From contig NZ_JAJISP010000004.1 of assembly GCF_022132145.1 (NCBI RefSeq), positions 124,001 through 188,000 of the forward strand: a stretch of 64,000 bases of DNA. The letters run 5' to 3'. The notes below the pieces were generated by a model. The model ran no database searches. It was not told the origin of the DNA and worked only from the letters and a program-made list of their open reading frames with translations. Every line of letters begins with the position of its first letter. Position 1 is the first letter of the stretch. Source of the DNA: Pseudomonas sp. MMS21 TM103 (GTDB lineage Bacteria > Pseudomonadota > Gammaproteobacteria > Pseudomonadales > Pseudomonadaceae). The position numbers and the translations under genes were made by a program. Of this stretch, positions 9,270 through 17,653 are shown piece after piece.

Positions 9270-10420
9270 GACGCCTTCCTCTGCTGCTCGGGGGAATCGG
9301 CAAAGCGGCCGATGCTGAACGGGGTGATTGAGGTGCTGGTGCTGCCGGTACTGATCAGCTCGGCCATCACGTCCCCTACCCCTGGGCCGAGCTGGAAGCC
9401 GTGGCCGCAGAAGGCGAAGGCGTAGAACAGTCCGTCGACTCGGCAGCTCGGCCCCATGATTGGCAGGGAGTCCGGCAGGTAGCTCTCGATCCCGCTCCAG
9501 GTGCGGATGATGTTCAGGTTGACCATGTGTGGCACCAGCCGGTGCATCTGCTGCAGCTGTTTGAGGATGCTTTGCGGCTCGAAATGGGCGCGGCGGTTGA
9601 GCATGTCCGGCTTGCTGTGGTTACAGCCGCCGATGATGATGTTGCCGCGGGGGATCTGGCGGAAATACAGCACTTCCTCGGGGTGCTTGGTGTACACGCC
9701 GATCACCGTCTTCAGCGCATAGGGCACCGGCTCGGTGACCGACATCTGCGGGCCCTTGGTGACCAACGGCACTGGCTCGCCGAACTGCGCGGAGAGCGTC
9801 TCGCCCCAGGCGCCGGCGGTGATCAGCAACTGCTCGGCGCGGTACTCGCGGCCGTCGCTGGTGGTCACCCGGAACTGCCCGCCGACCTTCTCTACGCTAG
9901 TCACCTCGCAGCGCTCCTCGATGATCGCACCGGTGCGGCGCGCGGCGCGGGCAAAGGCCGGTGCGGCGAGACGCGGGTTGGCGTGACCATCGTGCGGCGC
10001 ATAGGAGCCACCCTTGACCTCGGGCCCTAAAAACGGAAAGCGCTCGTGCAGTTCGCGCCCGCTGTAGATTTTCAGGTCTAATTCTCGCGCCTCGGGCGCC
10101 GCGGCGTAGGCCTCCAGCTCGGCGATCTCGTCCTCGCGGTAACACACGCGCATATGGCCGCTGGGAATGAATTCGAGGTCATCGCCGATCAGTTGCGGCA
10201 GGCGCTTCCACAAGGCGAAGGAGCGGTTGGCCAGCGCCAGCTGGCCGAGGAAACGGCCTTGGCGGCGCACGTTGCCGAAATTCACCCCGCTGGCGTATTG
10301 GCCAATCATGTCCCGCTCGAGGAGCACCACCGAACGCCCGCGCTGGCGCAGAAAGAATGCCGAAGCCGCGCCCATCAGGCCGCCGCCAATGATCAGTACA
10401 TCGGTCTGATCAACGCTCAC
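9266..10420 (-). CDS. FAD-dependent oxidoreductase, opine oxidase subunit B / HcnC-like (DAO fold)
   Basis: A 384-residue flavoprotein with an N-terminal dinucleotide-binding motif (VLIIGGGLMGAASAFFLRQR, residues 8-27) and the C-terminal DAO signature near residue 345 (YAFAFCGHGFQLGPGVG). Proteins of this size that sit with an HcnA-like ferredoxin and an HcnB-like flavoprotein are the substrate-oxidising beta subunits of opine dehydrogenases, proline/hydroxyproline dehydrogenases and cyanide synthase; they oxidise a C-N bond and pass electrons to the membrane chain. It overlaps both neighbours by four bases (ATGA), so the three subunits and the deacylase are translationally coupled. The linkage to a peptide-type ABC importer favours an opine-like or N-substituted amino acid as substrate. 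Confidence 0.85.
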   Translation of the reverse strand: MSVDQTDVLIIGGGLMGAASAFFLRQRGRSVVLLERDMIGQYASGVNFGNVRRQGRFLGQLALANRSFALWKRLPQLIGDDLEFIPSGHMRVCYREDEIAELEAYAAAPEARELDLKIYSGRELHERFPFLGPEVKGGSYAPHDGHANPRLAAPAFARAARRTGAIIEERCEVTSVEKVGGQFRVTTSDGREYRAEQLLITAGAWGETLSAQFGEPVPLVTKGPQMSVTEPVPYALKTVIGVYTKHPEEVLYFRQIPRGNIIIGGCNHSKPDMLNRRAHFEPQSILKQLQQMHRLVPHMVNLNIIRTWSGIESYLPDSLPIMGPSCRVDGLFYAFAFCGHGFQLGPGVGDVMAELISTGSTSTSITPFSIGRFADSPEQQRKAS

Positions 10421-11841
10421 GGCGCCACCTTCTCAGCCCGTTTGAGTACCTCGGTCGACATCGAAAGCGGCTTGACCGGCGCCTGAACGCGCTGACGGCC
10501 GACCCGTTCGACAGCGACTCCAGCCGCCGCGGAGATCACCTCGGCGCCGGCCTCGGAGCAGTAGCGGCCCTGGCAGCGGCCCATACCGACCCGGCTGAAG
10601 GCCTTGGCGCGATTAACTTCGCAGGCGCCCTGCTCGCGGACCACGGAGCGCAACTCGCCAGCCGTGATCATCTCGCAACGGCAAACGATCGCCTCGTCCG
10701 CTAAGGCCTTGGCCTGCGCCGCCGGCCAGGGAAAGGCCAGGTACAGCCCGCGACTGAACTCATCCATCACCGTCAGGACGCGACGCTGCAAGGCGAGCGC
10801 CTCGCCATGCACCGGTTGCTGCAGATCCTGCAACAGGGCCAGCGCAACCAGGCGTCCGGCATGTTCCGCCGCATCGGCGCCACGGATCCGCGAGCCATCG
10901 CCAGCGGCATACACACCACTGACCGAAGTGCGCCCCTCTTCATCGGTATCCAGCACCCACTGCTGCGACGCCTCATGGAAACGCATCCTGCAACCGGCCA
11001 GGTCGGCCAGCTGGGTTTCCGGACGCAGGTGATAGCCCAGCGCGACTGCATCGCAGTCGACCTCCAGGCTGTCACCGTGGCTGGTGCGCACACGCGCCGC
11101 GCTGACGCCGCTGGCCGCATCGCCCAGCACCTGCTGGGGGACGACCCCCAGATGCACAGGGATTCGCGCCAGGTAGAGCTGCGCCAGCAATTTCATCCCG
11201 ATGAGCAGCAGCCCGGGGCGGGCGAGCAGTTTGGGCAAGGCCGCGATGCGCTTGCGCAGCGGCGAGGTGTCGAGCACCGCCGCGACCGTGGCGCCGGCCT
11301 TGAGGTACTGGCTGGCCACCAAATACAGCAGCGGCCCGCTACCCATGAACACCACCCGGCGACCGATCGACACCGCCTGCGCCTTGAGTGCGATCTGTGC
11401 TCCGCCCAGGCTATAACAGCCCGCCAGTTGCCAACCCTCAATCGGCATCAGCCGGTCGGTAGCCCCGGTGCAGAGGATCAACGCGTCGTAATCCACGGTC
11501 GAATGCTTGCCCTGGCTCACGCAGCACAGCTGCCCCGGGGTCAGGTCCCACACCAGGGTGTCTGGCCGATAGTCGATCTGCTCGCGCAGGCGATCGAAGC
11601 TCTGGTGCAGCGCCCCGGCCTTGCCCGCTTCGCTGCCGTAGAGGGTGGCGTAGTCGCGGGTGAAGCCCTCGGGCTGGCGGCGATAGATCTGTCCGCCATC
11701 GCGGCGGTTTTCATCCAGCAGAATCGGCCTGATTCCCGCTGCCACCAGGGTCTCGGCGCAGCGGGTGCCTGCTGGGCCGGCACCGACTATCACCACCCGC
11801 AAGGCGTCTCTCGGTAAATTCTTCAGCCGCGTAAGGGCCAT
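10417..11841 (-). CDS. FAD/NAD-binding oxidoreductase with BFD-like [2Fe-2S] tail, opine oxidase subunit A / HcnB-like
   Basis: A 474-residue protein. It has an N-terminal FAD motif (VVIVGAGPAGTRCAETL, residues 17-33), a second nucleotide motif near 165 (GRRVVFMGSGPLLY), a YAAGDGS FAD segment near 310, and a C-terminal BFD-like cluster domain from about 385 containing CRCEM and GRCQGRYC, four cysteines able to hold a [2Fe-2S] centre. This domain order is diagnostic of the OoxA/NoxA/HcnB family, the alpha subunit that relays electrons from the DAO-fold partner. The start overlaps the end of the small ferredoxin gene upstream by 19 bases in another frame, and its stop overlaps the next start, giving a tightly coupled A-B-C subunit set. 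Confidence 0.88.
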   Translation of the reverse strand: MALTRLKNLPRDALRVVIVGAGPAGTRCAETLVAAGIRPILLDENRRDGGQIYRRQPEGFTRDYATLYGSEAGKAGALHQSFDRLREQIDYRPDTLVWDLTPGQLCCVSQGKHSTVDYDALILCTGATDRLMPIEGWQLAGCYSLGGAQIALKAQAVSIGRRVVFMGSGPLLYLVASQYLKAGATVAAVLDTSPLRKRIAALPKLLARPGLLLIGMKLLAQLYLARIPVHLGVVPQQVLGDAASGVSAARVRTSHGDSLEVDCDAVALGYHLRPETQLADLAGCRMRFHEASQQWVLDTDEEGRTSVSGVYAAGDGSRIRGADAAEHAGRLVALALLQDLQQPVHGEALALQRRVLTVMDEFSRGLYLAFPWPAAQAKALADEAIVCRCEMITAGELRSVVREQGACEVNRAKAFSRVGMGRCQGRYCSEAGAEVISAAAGVAVERVGRQRVQAPVKPLSMSTEVLKRAEKVAP

Positions 11842-12131
11842 ATCGCCTCCGGTTGCCTGGTGACGATATCCAGCCCCTCACGGACTTCGTTGGAACAAGC
11901 GCGCAGACGCTCGCCGCTCCGGGTCCAGACCCAGCAGTCCTGACAAGCACCCATCAGGCAGAAGCCGGCGCGTCGGCCTGGATCGAATTCCGACTGACGC
12001 AGGGCCGACACCCGGGTCAGCAGGGCGACCATCAGGGTGTCGCCCTGCAAGGCCTCGATGGCTTCGCCATCGACCAGCAGCCTGACCCTTGGCCGCTCAT
12101 GCTCGGCCAAGCGTACGAAACGCGCTGTCAT
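11823..12131 (-). CDS. small [2Fe-2S] protein, opine oxidase gamma subunit / HcnA-like
   Basis: A 102-residue protein carrying a C-x4-C-x2-C motif (FCLMGACQDCW, about residues 58-68) and a fourth Cys in RACSNEV near residue 79, the plant-type [2Fe-2S] arrangement in HcnA and in the small subunits of opine and hydroxyproline dehydrogenases. It begins with a GDTLMVALL turn typical of that fold. It shares ATGA with the end of the ABC ATPase gene and overlaps the following flavoprotein gene, so electron carrier and flavoproteins are made together. It should mediate electron flow from the flavin subunits, probably at the inner membrane face. Confidence 0.87.
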   Translation of the reverse strand: MTARFVRLAEHERPRVRLLVDGEAIEALQGDTLMVALLTRVSALRQSEFDPGRRAGFCLMGACQDCWVWTRSGERLRACSNEVREGLDIVTRQPEAIWPLRG

Positions 12132-13960
12132 GCGCAGCTACCCACTAGCTTTATGCTGCTCACACCGTCCTGCGCCTTGAGTAGCTCGGCACCCGTGTGA
12201 TGACACAGAATCTCACTACCGCCGGCAATGTTGCGGCGTGGTGGCGTGCTGCGATTGCACAGGCCGTCGATGCGAACCGGGCAACGATCTAGGAACGGGC
12301 AGAGATGTACGCCGCTGACCGGTTCGCCGATCGGCGGCAGCTCACTGCAGCTAGTCCCGCAGTTTTCCAGCCAGCCCTGGCGCAGCTCCGGCACCGAATT
12401 GGTCAACAGGTTGGTGTAGGGATGGAAGGGCGCGTGGACGAACGCCTGCTGCTCGCCGGCCTCGACCTTGTGGCCGCTGTACATCACCACTATGTCGTCG
12501 CACAGCGCGCGCACGGTGGAGATGTCATGGCTGATGAACAGGTAGGAAACCCCCAGTTCGCGGCGCAGGTCGCGCAACAGTTCGAGGATCGCCGCGCCCA
12601 CCACCGTATCCAGCGCCGAAGTCACTTCGTCGCAGAGGATCAGATCCGGCTCCGCCGCCAGCGCCCGCGCCAGGTTGACGCGCTGCTTCTGGCCACCGGA
12701 CAACTCGCCGGGCCGGCGTTGCGCAAGGCTGGCCGGCAACTGCACCAGCTCCAGCAACTCGGCGACCCGTCGTCGCTGCTGCGCACCCTTCATTCCGTGG
12801 TAGAAGCGCAGCGGACGACCGAGGATCTGCTCGATGCTGTGCCGTGGATTTAGCGCCGTATCGGCATTCTGGAAGACGAACTGAACGCGCCGGAACTGCT
12901 CGCGGCTGCGACCGGTCAGCGTCCTGCTGAGCGGCTGCCCGTCCAGCAGGATACGTCCGGCCGATGTTGGTGCCAGGCCGGCGATAGCCTGCGCCAGGGT
13001 GGTTTTCCCCGACCCCGACTCGCCGATCACGCCGACCGCCGCGCCACGCCGGATCTTCAGATCGACATCCTGTAGCACCTTCTTGGTGCCGTAGCAAATC
13101 TCCAGGCCGTGGATGTCGAGCAGCACATTCTCTTCCGCCGAAGGTGCCTCTTGATCAGCCGTCCCCTGGCGCGCCGCCGGCCTTATCGCGGCCAGCAGGC
13201 TGCGGGTATAGGGATGTTGCGGCGCGGCCAGGATCTGTTCGGTAGGGTTGTTTTCCTGGATCTGGCCATCGCGCAGTACGACAATGCGGTCGGCCATCTG
13301 CGCCACCACCGCTAGGTCGTGCGAGACGTAAATTGCCGTGGTACCGCGTTCACGAACCACCTTTTTGAAAGCCCGCAGCACTTCGATCTGGGTCGTGACA
13401 TCCAACGCCGTGGTCGGCTCGTCGAGGATCACCAGTGCCGGATCGGTGATCAGCGCCATCGCCGCCATCAGCCGCTGCAGCTGCCCACCCGAGACCTGGT
13501 GCGGATAGCGCGCGCCGATGCGTTCGGGCTCCGGCAGGGCCAGCTCCCGGAACAGTTCGACGGCCTTGGCCTGCGCCTGCTTGCGCGACAGAACGCCGTG
13601 GATCAGCGCGCTTTCGATCACCTGCTCCATGATGTTCTTGGACGGATTGAATGCCGCGGCCGCGCTCTGCGCGATATAAGCCACGGTGCGTCCGCGCAGC
13701 TTTGCCAGCTCGGCACTCGACAGTTTGAGCACGTCGACATCGCCGACCCGTACCGAGCCGCCGACAATACGGCAACCAGAACGGGCGTAACCCATCAGCG
13801 ACAGCGCTATGGTGCTCTTGCCGGAACCGGACTCGCCGATCAGCGCCAGTACTTCGCCTTTGTTCAGGCTGAAATCGGCACCGTGCACGATCGGTACATC
13901 GATACCCTCTTCGTTACGCGCAACCACGCGCAAGCCGCTTACTTTGACGATTTCGTTCAT
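12128..13960 (-). CDS. ABC transporter ATP-binding protein, two fused DppD/DppF-type domains
   Basis: A 610-residue protein with two complete nucleotide-binding domains. Domain 1: Walker A GESGSGKSTIALSL near residue 40, signature VSGGQLQRL near 160, Walker B LVILDEPTTALD. Domain 2: Walker A GESGSGKTTLAQAI near 320, signature LSGGQKQRVNLARAL near 430, Walker B LILCDEVTSALD. After the second domain comes the Cys-rich oligopeptide-type tail (FLDRCPVRIDGLCN) common to DppD/OppD proteins. It powers the importer formed with the two permeases immediately upstream, one base away. The downstream ferredoxin start overlaps its stop, tying import to the oxidase in a single transcript. Confidence 0.93.
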   Translation of the reverse strand: MNEIVKVSGLRVVARNEEGIDVPIVHGADFSLNKGEVLALIGESGSGKSTIALSLMGYARSGCRIVGGSVRVGDVDVLKLSSAELAKLRGRTVAYIAQSAAAAFNPSKNIMEQVIESALIHGVLSRKQAQAKAVELFRELALPEPERIGARYPHQVSGGQLQRLMAAMALITDPALVILDEPTTALDVTTQIEVLRAFKKVVRERGTTAIYVSHDLAVVAQMADRIVVLRDGQIQENNPTEQILAAPQHPYTRSLLAAIRPAARQGTADQEAPSAEENVLLDIHGLEICYGTKKVLQDVDLKIRRGAAVGVIGESGSGKTTLAQAIAGLAPTSAGRILLDGQPLSRTLTGRSREQFRRVQFVFQNADTALNPRHSIEQILGRPLRFYHGMKGAQQRRRVAELLELVQLPASLAQRRPGELSGGQKQRVNLARALAAEPDLILCDEVTSALDTVVGAAILELLRDLRRELGVSYLFISHDISTVRALCDDIVVMYSGHKVEAGEQQAFVHAPFHPYTNLLTNSVPELRQGWLENCGTSCSELPPIGEPVSGVHLCPFLDRCPVRIDGLCNRSTPPRRNIAGGSEILCHHTGAELLKAQDGVSSIKLVGSCA

Positions 13961-13961
13961 C

Positions 13962-14876
13962 TCACTTCTCCGTCTCGCGCTTGGATCGCCCGCCGAAGCT
14001 GTCGATGAGCAAATTGACCCCCATGGTCAGGGTGGCGATGGCGACCGCCGGTGCCAGCACAGCCGGGGCACCCTCCCAGAGGCCTGCGATGTTTTCTCGC
14101 ACCAGCGAGCCCCAGTCGGCGTCCGGCGGCTGCACGCCCAGCCCAAGGAAACTCATGGCACTTAGCAGCAGCACCACGTAGACAAAGCGCAGGCCAAAGT
14201 CGGTAAGCACCGGGCGCAGCATGTTCGGCAGCACTTCGATGAAGATGATGTAGGGCATGGCTTCTCCGCGGGTACGCGCAACCCGGACAAAGTCCATGGT
14301 CATGATGTTCACCGCAACCGCACGCGCAATACGGTAGGAGCCCGGCATATAGGCGAATGCGGCCATCAGTAACAACAGCGGCACCGAAGAGCCGAACGAC
14401 GCCACCATCAGCAAGGCGAATATCTTGTTGGGGATCGAGATCAGCGCATCCTGGGTACGGCTTATGAGCGCATCGATCCAGCCACCGGAAGCGGCCGCTA
14501 CGAGCGCCAGTACCACGCCAGCCGCGCAGGCAAGCACTGTAGCCGCCAACGCCACACCGATGGTGTAGGGCGCGCCGTGCAATAACCGGCTGAGGATATC
14601 CCGCCCCAGATAGTCCGTACCCAACGGGAACTGCAGGCTGAGCGGGCCGAAGTAACCGTCGCTGACCATGGCGTTGGCATCGTAGGGCGCGAATAACGGC
14701 CCGGCGAAGGCCATCAGCGTCCAGAAGGTTATGATCAACAGACCGACGATGTTGCTGAAAGACAGCGAGAGCCGGCGCCGGCGTGTCCGCATCGGCTCGT
14801 TCGGTCCATCCTGCTTCAGCGCGTTATCCTTGCGGCCACCAATGCTCGATTTAGCTGGAATACTGTTCAGTTTCAT
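13962..14876 (-). CDS. peptide-type ABC transporter permease, DppC-like
   Basis: A 304-residue inner-membrane permease. It has a polar N-terminus with a first TM near residues 40-62, an OppC_N-type segment with the LQFPLGTDYLGRDILSRLLHG block near 85-105, then five further hydrophobic segments. The BPD_transp EAA-like loop appears around residue 205 (VRVARTRGEAMPYIIFIEVL). It pairs with the DppB-like permease whose gene overlaps its start by four bases. Its substrate specificity would be set by the Tat-signal binding protein two genes upstream. Confidence 0.92.
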   Translation of the reverse strand: MKLNSIPAKSSIGGRKDNALKQDGPNEPMRTRRRRLSLSFSNIVGLLIITFWTLMAFAGPLFAPYDANAMVSDGYFGPLSLQFPLGTDYLGRDILSRLLHGAPYTIGVALAATVLACAAGVVLALVAAASGGWIDALISRTQDALISIPNKIFALLMVASFGSSVPLLLLMAAFAYMPGSYRIARAVAVNIMTMDFVRVARTRGEAMPYIIFIEVLPNMLRPVLTDFGLRFVYVVLLLSAMSFLGLGVQPPDADWGSLVRENIAGLWEGAPAVLAPAVAIATLTMGVNLLIDSFGGRSKRETEK

Positions 14877-15826
14877 TTGCGCAGCCTCGGGTTGGATAGA
14901 ATTGCACAGAGGTCAGCCAGCAGAACCAGCACCAGAAAACCAAGGCTAAACAACATCACGCAAGCCTGGATCAGTGGCATGTCGCGAGTAACCACACCGT
15001 TTACCATCAGCGTCGCGACGCCCGGATAGTTGAAGATCGACTCGACGATGACGACACCGCCCAACAGGTACGACAGGCTCAGCGCCACGGCGTTGGCAAT
15101 CGGCCCGATCGCATTGGGCAGCGCATGACGAAGCACCACCCGTATCGGTCGCGCCCCTTTGAGTATCGCCATTTCGACATAGGAAGCGCTGAGCTGATCG
15201 ATCACCGCAGCCCTTGTCATGCGTGCCATCTGTGCCGTTAGAACGCAGCACAGCGTCATCACCGGCATCGCATAGACGCGAACCAGTTCGCCGAACGACT
15301 CGACGTCAACGGTACGCGACAGCGCCGACAGCCAGCCCAGCTTGACCGCGAAGATCAGTACCGCAATGGTGGCAATCAGAAACTCCGGCACGGAGACGGC
15401 GAACACCGTCAGCATGTTGCTGTAACGGTCAAAGATCGATCCGCGGTACATCGCCGACAAAATACCGATCGTCAGCGCCAGCGGCACCGAGAACAACGCG
15501 GTGATTGCTGCCAGCCTCAAGGTATTGGGTAGCCGGCTCGCGATCATCTCATCGACCGCCATACCGTTGACCAGGGAAACGCCGGGATTACCGGTGATCA
15601 GCCCACCCAGCCAGTTCAAGTAACGCAGGTGCACTGGTAGATCCAGGCCTAACTGCGCGCGCAGTGCCGCTAGCGCTGCCGGCGTTGCGTCTTGGCCGAG
15701 CTGCTCCTGGACCGCGTCACCCGGTAGCAGGCTGGTGAGGAAAAACACCACCAGCGACACGATAAGCAGCGTAAGCACGCCTACAGCCAAGCGACTAAAA
15801 ACCAGGCGTGCAATAGTGCTGTTCAT
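14873..15826 (-). CDS. peptide-type ABC transporter permease, DppB-like
   Basis: A 317-residue permease with TM1 at about residues 10-32, the characteristic periplasmic region before TM2 (LGLDLPVHLRYLNWLGGLIT), and five more membrane segments. The cytoplasmic EAA loop lies around residue 215 (YVEMAILKGARPIRVVLRHA). It forms the channel with the DppC-like partner. It begins 70 bases after the stop of the binding protein gene, the only sizeable gap in this operon, a spacing often seen where binding protein expression is higher than that of the rest. Confidence 0.92.
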   Translation of the reverse strand: MNSTIARLVFSRLAVGVLTLLIVSLVVFFLTSLLPGDAVQEQLGQDATPAALAALRAQLGLDLPVHLRYLNWLGGLITGNPGVSLVNGMAVDEMIASRLPNTLRLAAITALFSVPLALTIGILSAMYRGSIFDRYSNMLTVFAVSVPEFLIATIAVLIFAVKLGWLSALSRTVDVESFGELVRVYAMPVMTLCCVLTAQMARMTRAAVIDQLSASYVEMAILKGARPIRVVLRHALPNAIGPIANAVALSLSYLLGGVVIVESIFNYPGVATLMVNGVVTRDMPLIQACVMLFSLGFLVLVLLADLCAILSNPRLRK

Positions 15827-15896
15827 AATTGATACCTTTGCTTAATGACGCCGCCTGCATGACCCGCAGGCGACGCCTTGGTTATCGAGCAATCAC

Positions 15897-17540
15897 TCAG
15901 GCATCCAGCCAGACGTGCTCGGCGAACATATAGCCCATCAAACCACCGAGTGGATGAGGGGTAAGACCCTTCAACTTGATATTGTGGCCATCCAGGCTGC
16001 TGTTGAAGTGCGGAATACCGATACCGCAGTGCTCATGCACCAGCACCTGCATATCGGCGTACATCTGCTTACGCTTGGCGTCGTCGGTCTCGCCACGCGC
16101 AGCAACCAGCAACTGGTCGAACTGTTCATTCTTCCAGCCCGATTCGTTCATGCCGGCGTCGGACTGGTAGAACAGGCTGAACATCAAGTCGGCGGTTGGA
16201 CGCGCACCGATGTCGCCGAAGCCGAGCGGATGCTTCATCCAGTGACTGGACCAGTAGCCGTCCGCCGGCACCCGTTTGATGTCGAGCTTGAGCCCAACCT
16301 GCTGGGCCGAGAGCTGCAGCAACTGAGCGATATCCAGCGAGCCGGTAGCGGCTTCGGACGCCACAATAGGCAGGGAGCGTCCGGCCATGCCGGATTTCTG
16401 CAGGTGGAACTTGGCCTTCTCCGGGTCGTACTCACGCTGTGGCAGACCGGCGAAATAGTAACGACTGCCGGGGGCGATCGGCTGGTCGTTGCCGATCTGG
16501 CCGTAGCCACGAAAGGCAGCCCGGTTGATCTGTTTGCGATCGAGCAGATACTTCATCGCCAGGACGAAGTCCGGGTTCTGGATCGGGCCCAGCTCATCGC
16601 GCATCACCAGGTTGGTATAGCCACCGGTCGGGGTCTCCATCAACGCGACGTTGGCGCTGTCCAGAACGCGCGAAACTGCACGCGGATTGATCGGGTTGAT
16701 CAGGTCCACGTCACCGGCGAGCAGGGCACTGATGCGAGCGGCCTCGTCCGGAATGGAGAAGAACTCGATTTCGTCGAGGTAGGGCAGCCCCGGCTTCCAA
16801 TAGCTGTCGTTGCGTGTGCTGATCGAGCGCGCGCCTGGCTGGAACTCCGCGCACTTGAAAGGCCCGGTGCCGTTGGCGGTGGTGAAATCGGTGGTGGCGT
16901 TACGCACGATGAGGAAGTGCGTAGTGGCGAGGATTGCCGGGAGGTCGGCGTTCGGGCTGACCAAGCGGATTTGAACCTCATGCGGCCCAGCGGCTTTCAC
17001 CTCCTCAAGTTGCTGCGCGATGGCCAGCACCTTGGAGCCAGTCTGCGGCACCTTGTGGCGAGTCAACGAATAGACGACGTCTGCCGAGGTGAATGGCTTG
17101 CCATCGTGGAACACGACATCCTTGCGCAGCTTGATGGTCCAGGAGATCGCATCCGCTGTATCGAACGACTCGGCCAGAGCCATGCGCGGCACAAGTTGCT
17201 CGTCCAGCTGGGTCAGGCCGTTATAGAACATGTTGTGACGACAGTAGTCTGTGTAATTACCGCCCTTCGCTGGGTCCAGCGTATCCGCAGTCGAGCTGGT
17301 TGCAGTGGCTACCTTGATGCGCCCCCCCCGCTTGCCTTTGCCGGAGCCCGCAGCCTCCTCCGCGAACAACTTGCCAGCCGAGCCGAACAGGCTACTTGCA
17401 CCTGCTACAGCCACTCCAGCCAGCCCTAACATGCGCAGGGCATCACGGCGCGACATACCCCGATTGAGCCCCTCGAAAACACGCAGGCTTTCTTCGCCGG
17501 TGATCAGTTGGGAGTCGGTTTTGTTTTTCTTGTCAGTCAT
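15897..17540 (-). CDS. ABC transporter peptide-type binding protein with twin-arginine signal
   Basis: A 547-residue SBP_bac_5 protein. The N-terminus has a Tat signal: SRRDALRML at residues 30-38, then a weakly hydrophobic stretch (GLAGVAVAGASSLFGSAG) and cleavage near residue 60. The start at 17540 has AGGAAG seven bases upstream and includes a polar 29-residue extension before the twin Arg. Type-5 binding motifs follow (WTIKLRKDVVFHDGKPFTSADVVYS near 125-150). It delivers the ligand to the DppBC-like permeases encoded just downstream. Tat export implies folding, perhaps with a bound cofactor or metal, before translocation, and a tatABC set lies 18 kb away. It heads the eight-gene import/oxidase/deacylase operon. 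Confidence 0.9.
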   Translation of the reverse strand: MTDKKNKTDSQLITGEESLRVFEGLNRGMSRRDALRMLGLAGVAVAGASSLFGSAGKLFAEEAAGSGKGKRGGRIKVATATSSTADTLDPAKGGNYTDYCRHNMFYNGLTQLDEQLVPRMALAESFDTADAISWTIKLRKDVVFHDGKPFTSADVVYSLTRHKVPQTGSKVLAIAQQLEEVKAAGPHEVQIRLVSPNADLPAILATTHFLIVRNATTDFTTANGTGPFKCAEFQPGARSISTRNDSYWKPGLPYLDEIEFFSIPDEAARISALLAGDVDLINPINPRAVSRVLDSANVALMETPTGGYTNLVMRDELGPIQNPDFVLAMKYLLDRKQINRAAFRGYGQIGNDQPIAPGSRYYFAGLPQREYDPEKAKFHLQKSGMAGRSLPIVASEAATGSLDIAQLLQLSAQQVGLKLDIKRVPADGYWSSHWMKHPLGFGDIGARPTADLMFSLFYQSDAGMNESGWKNEQFDQLLVAARGETDDAKRKQMYADMQVLVHEHCGIGIPHFNSSLDGHNIKLKGLTPHPLGGLMGYMFAEHVWLDA

Positions 17541-17653
17541 ATCGGTTCTTCCTGTCGAAAATGGAAACGGTTCGAATGCTCGCGACGGATCGCAGCACTC
17601 TTTGGAAACACAAACGACGGTGAAGCAACAACGGGTGAAACAACAGCAAGCGC

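Noticed and set aside
9266..12131. hcnABC hydrogen cyanide synthase
   Set aside because: The three subunits share the fold and order of HcnABC, but they lie inside an operon with a peptide-type importer and a deacylase. That context points to opine-type dehydrogenases. Sequence alone cannot exclude cyanogenesis.
15915..17429. A 504-codon plus-strand frame opposite the Tat-signal binding protein
   Set aside because: Antisense shadow; no ribosome site and no recognisable family.
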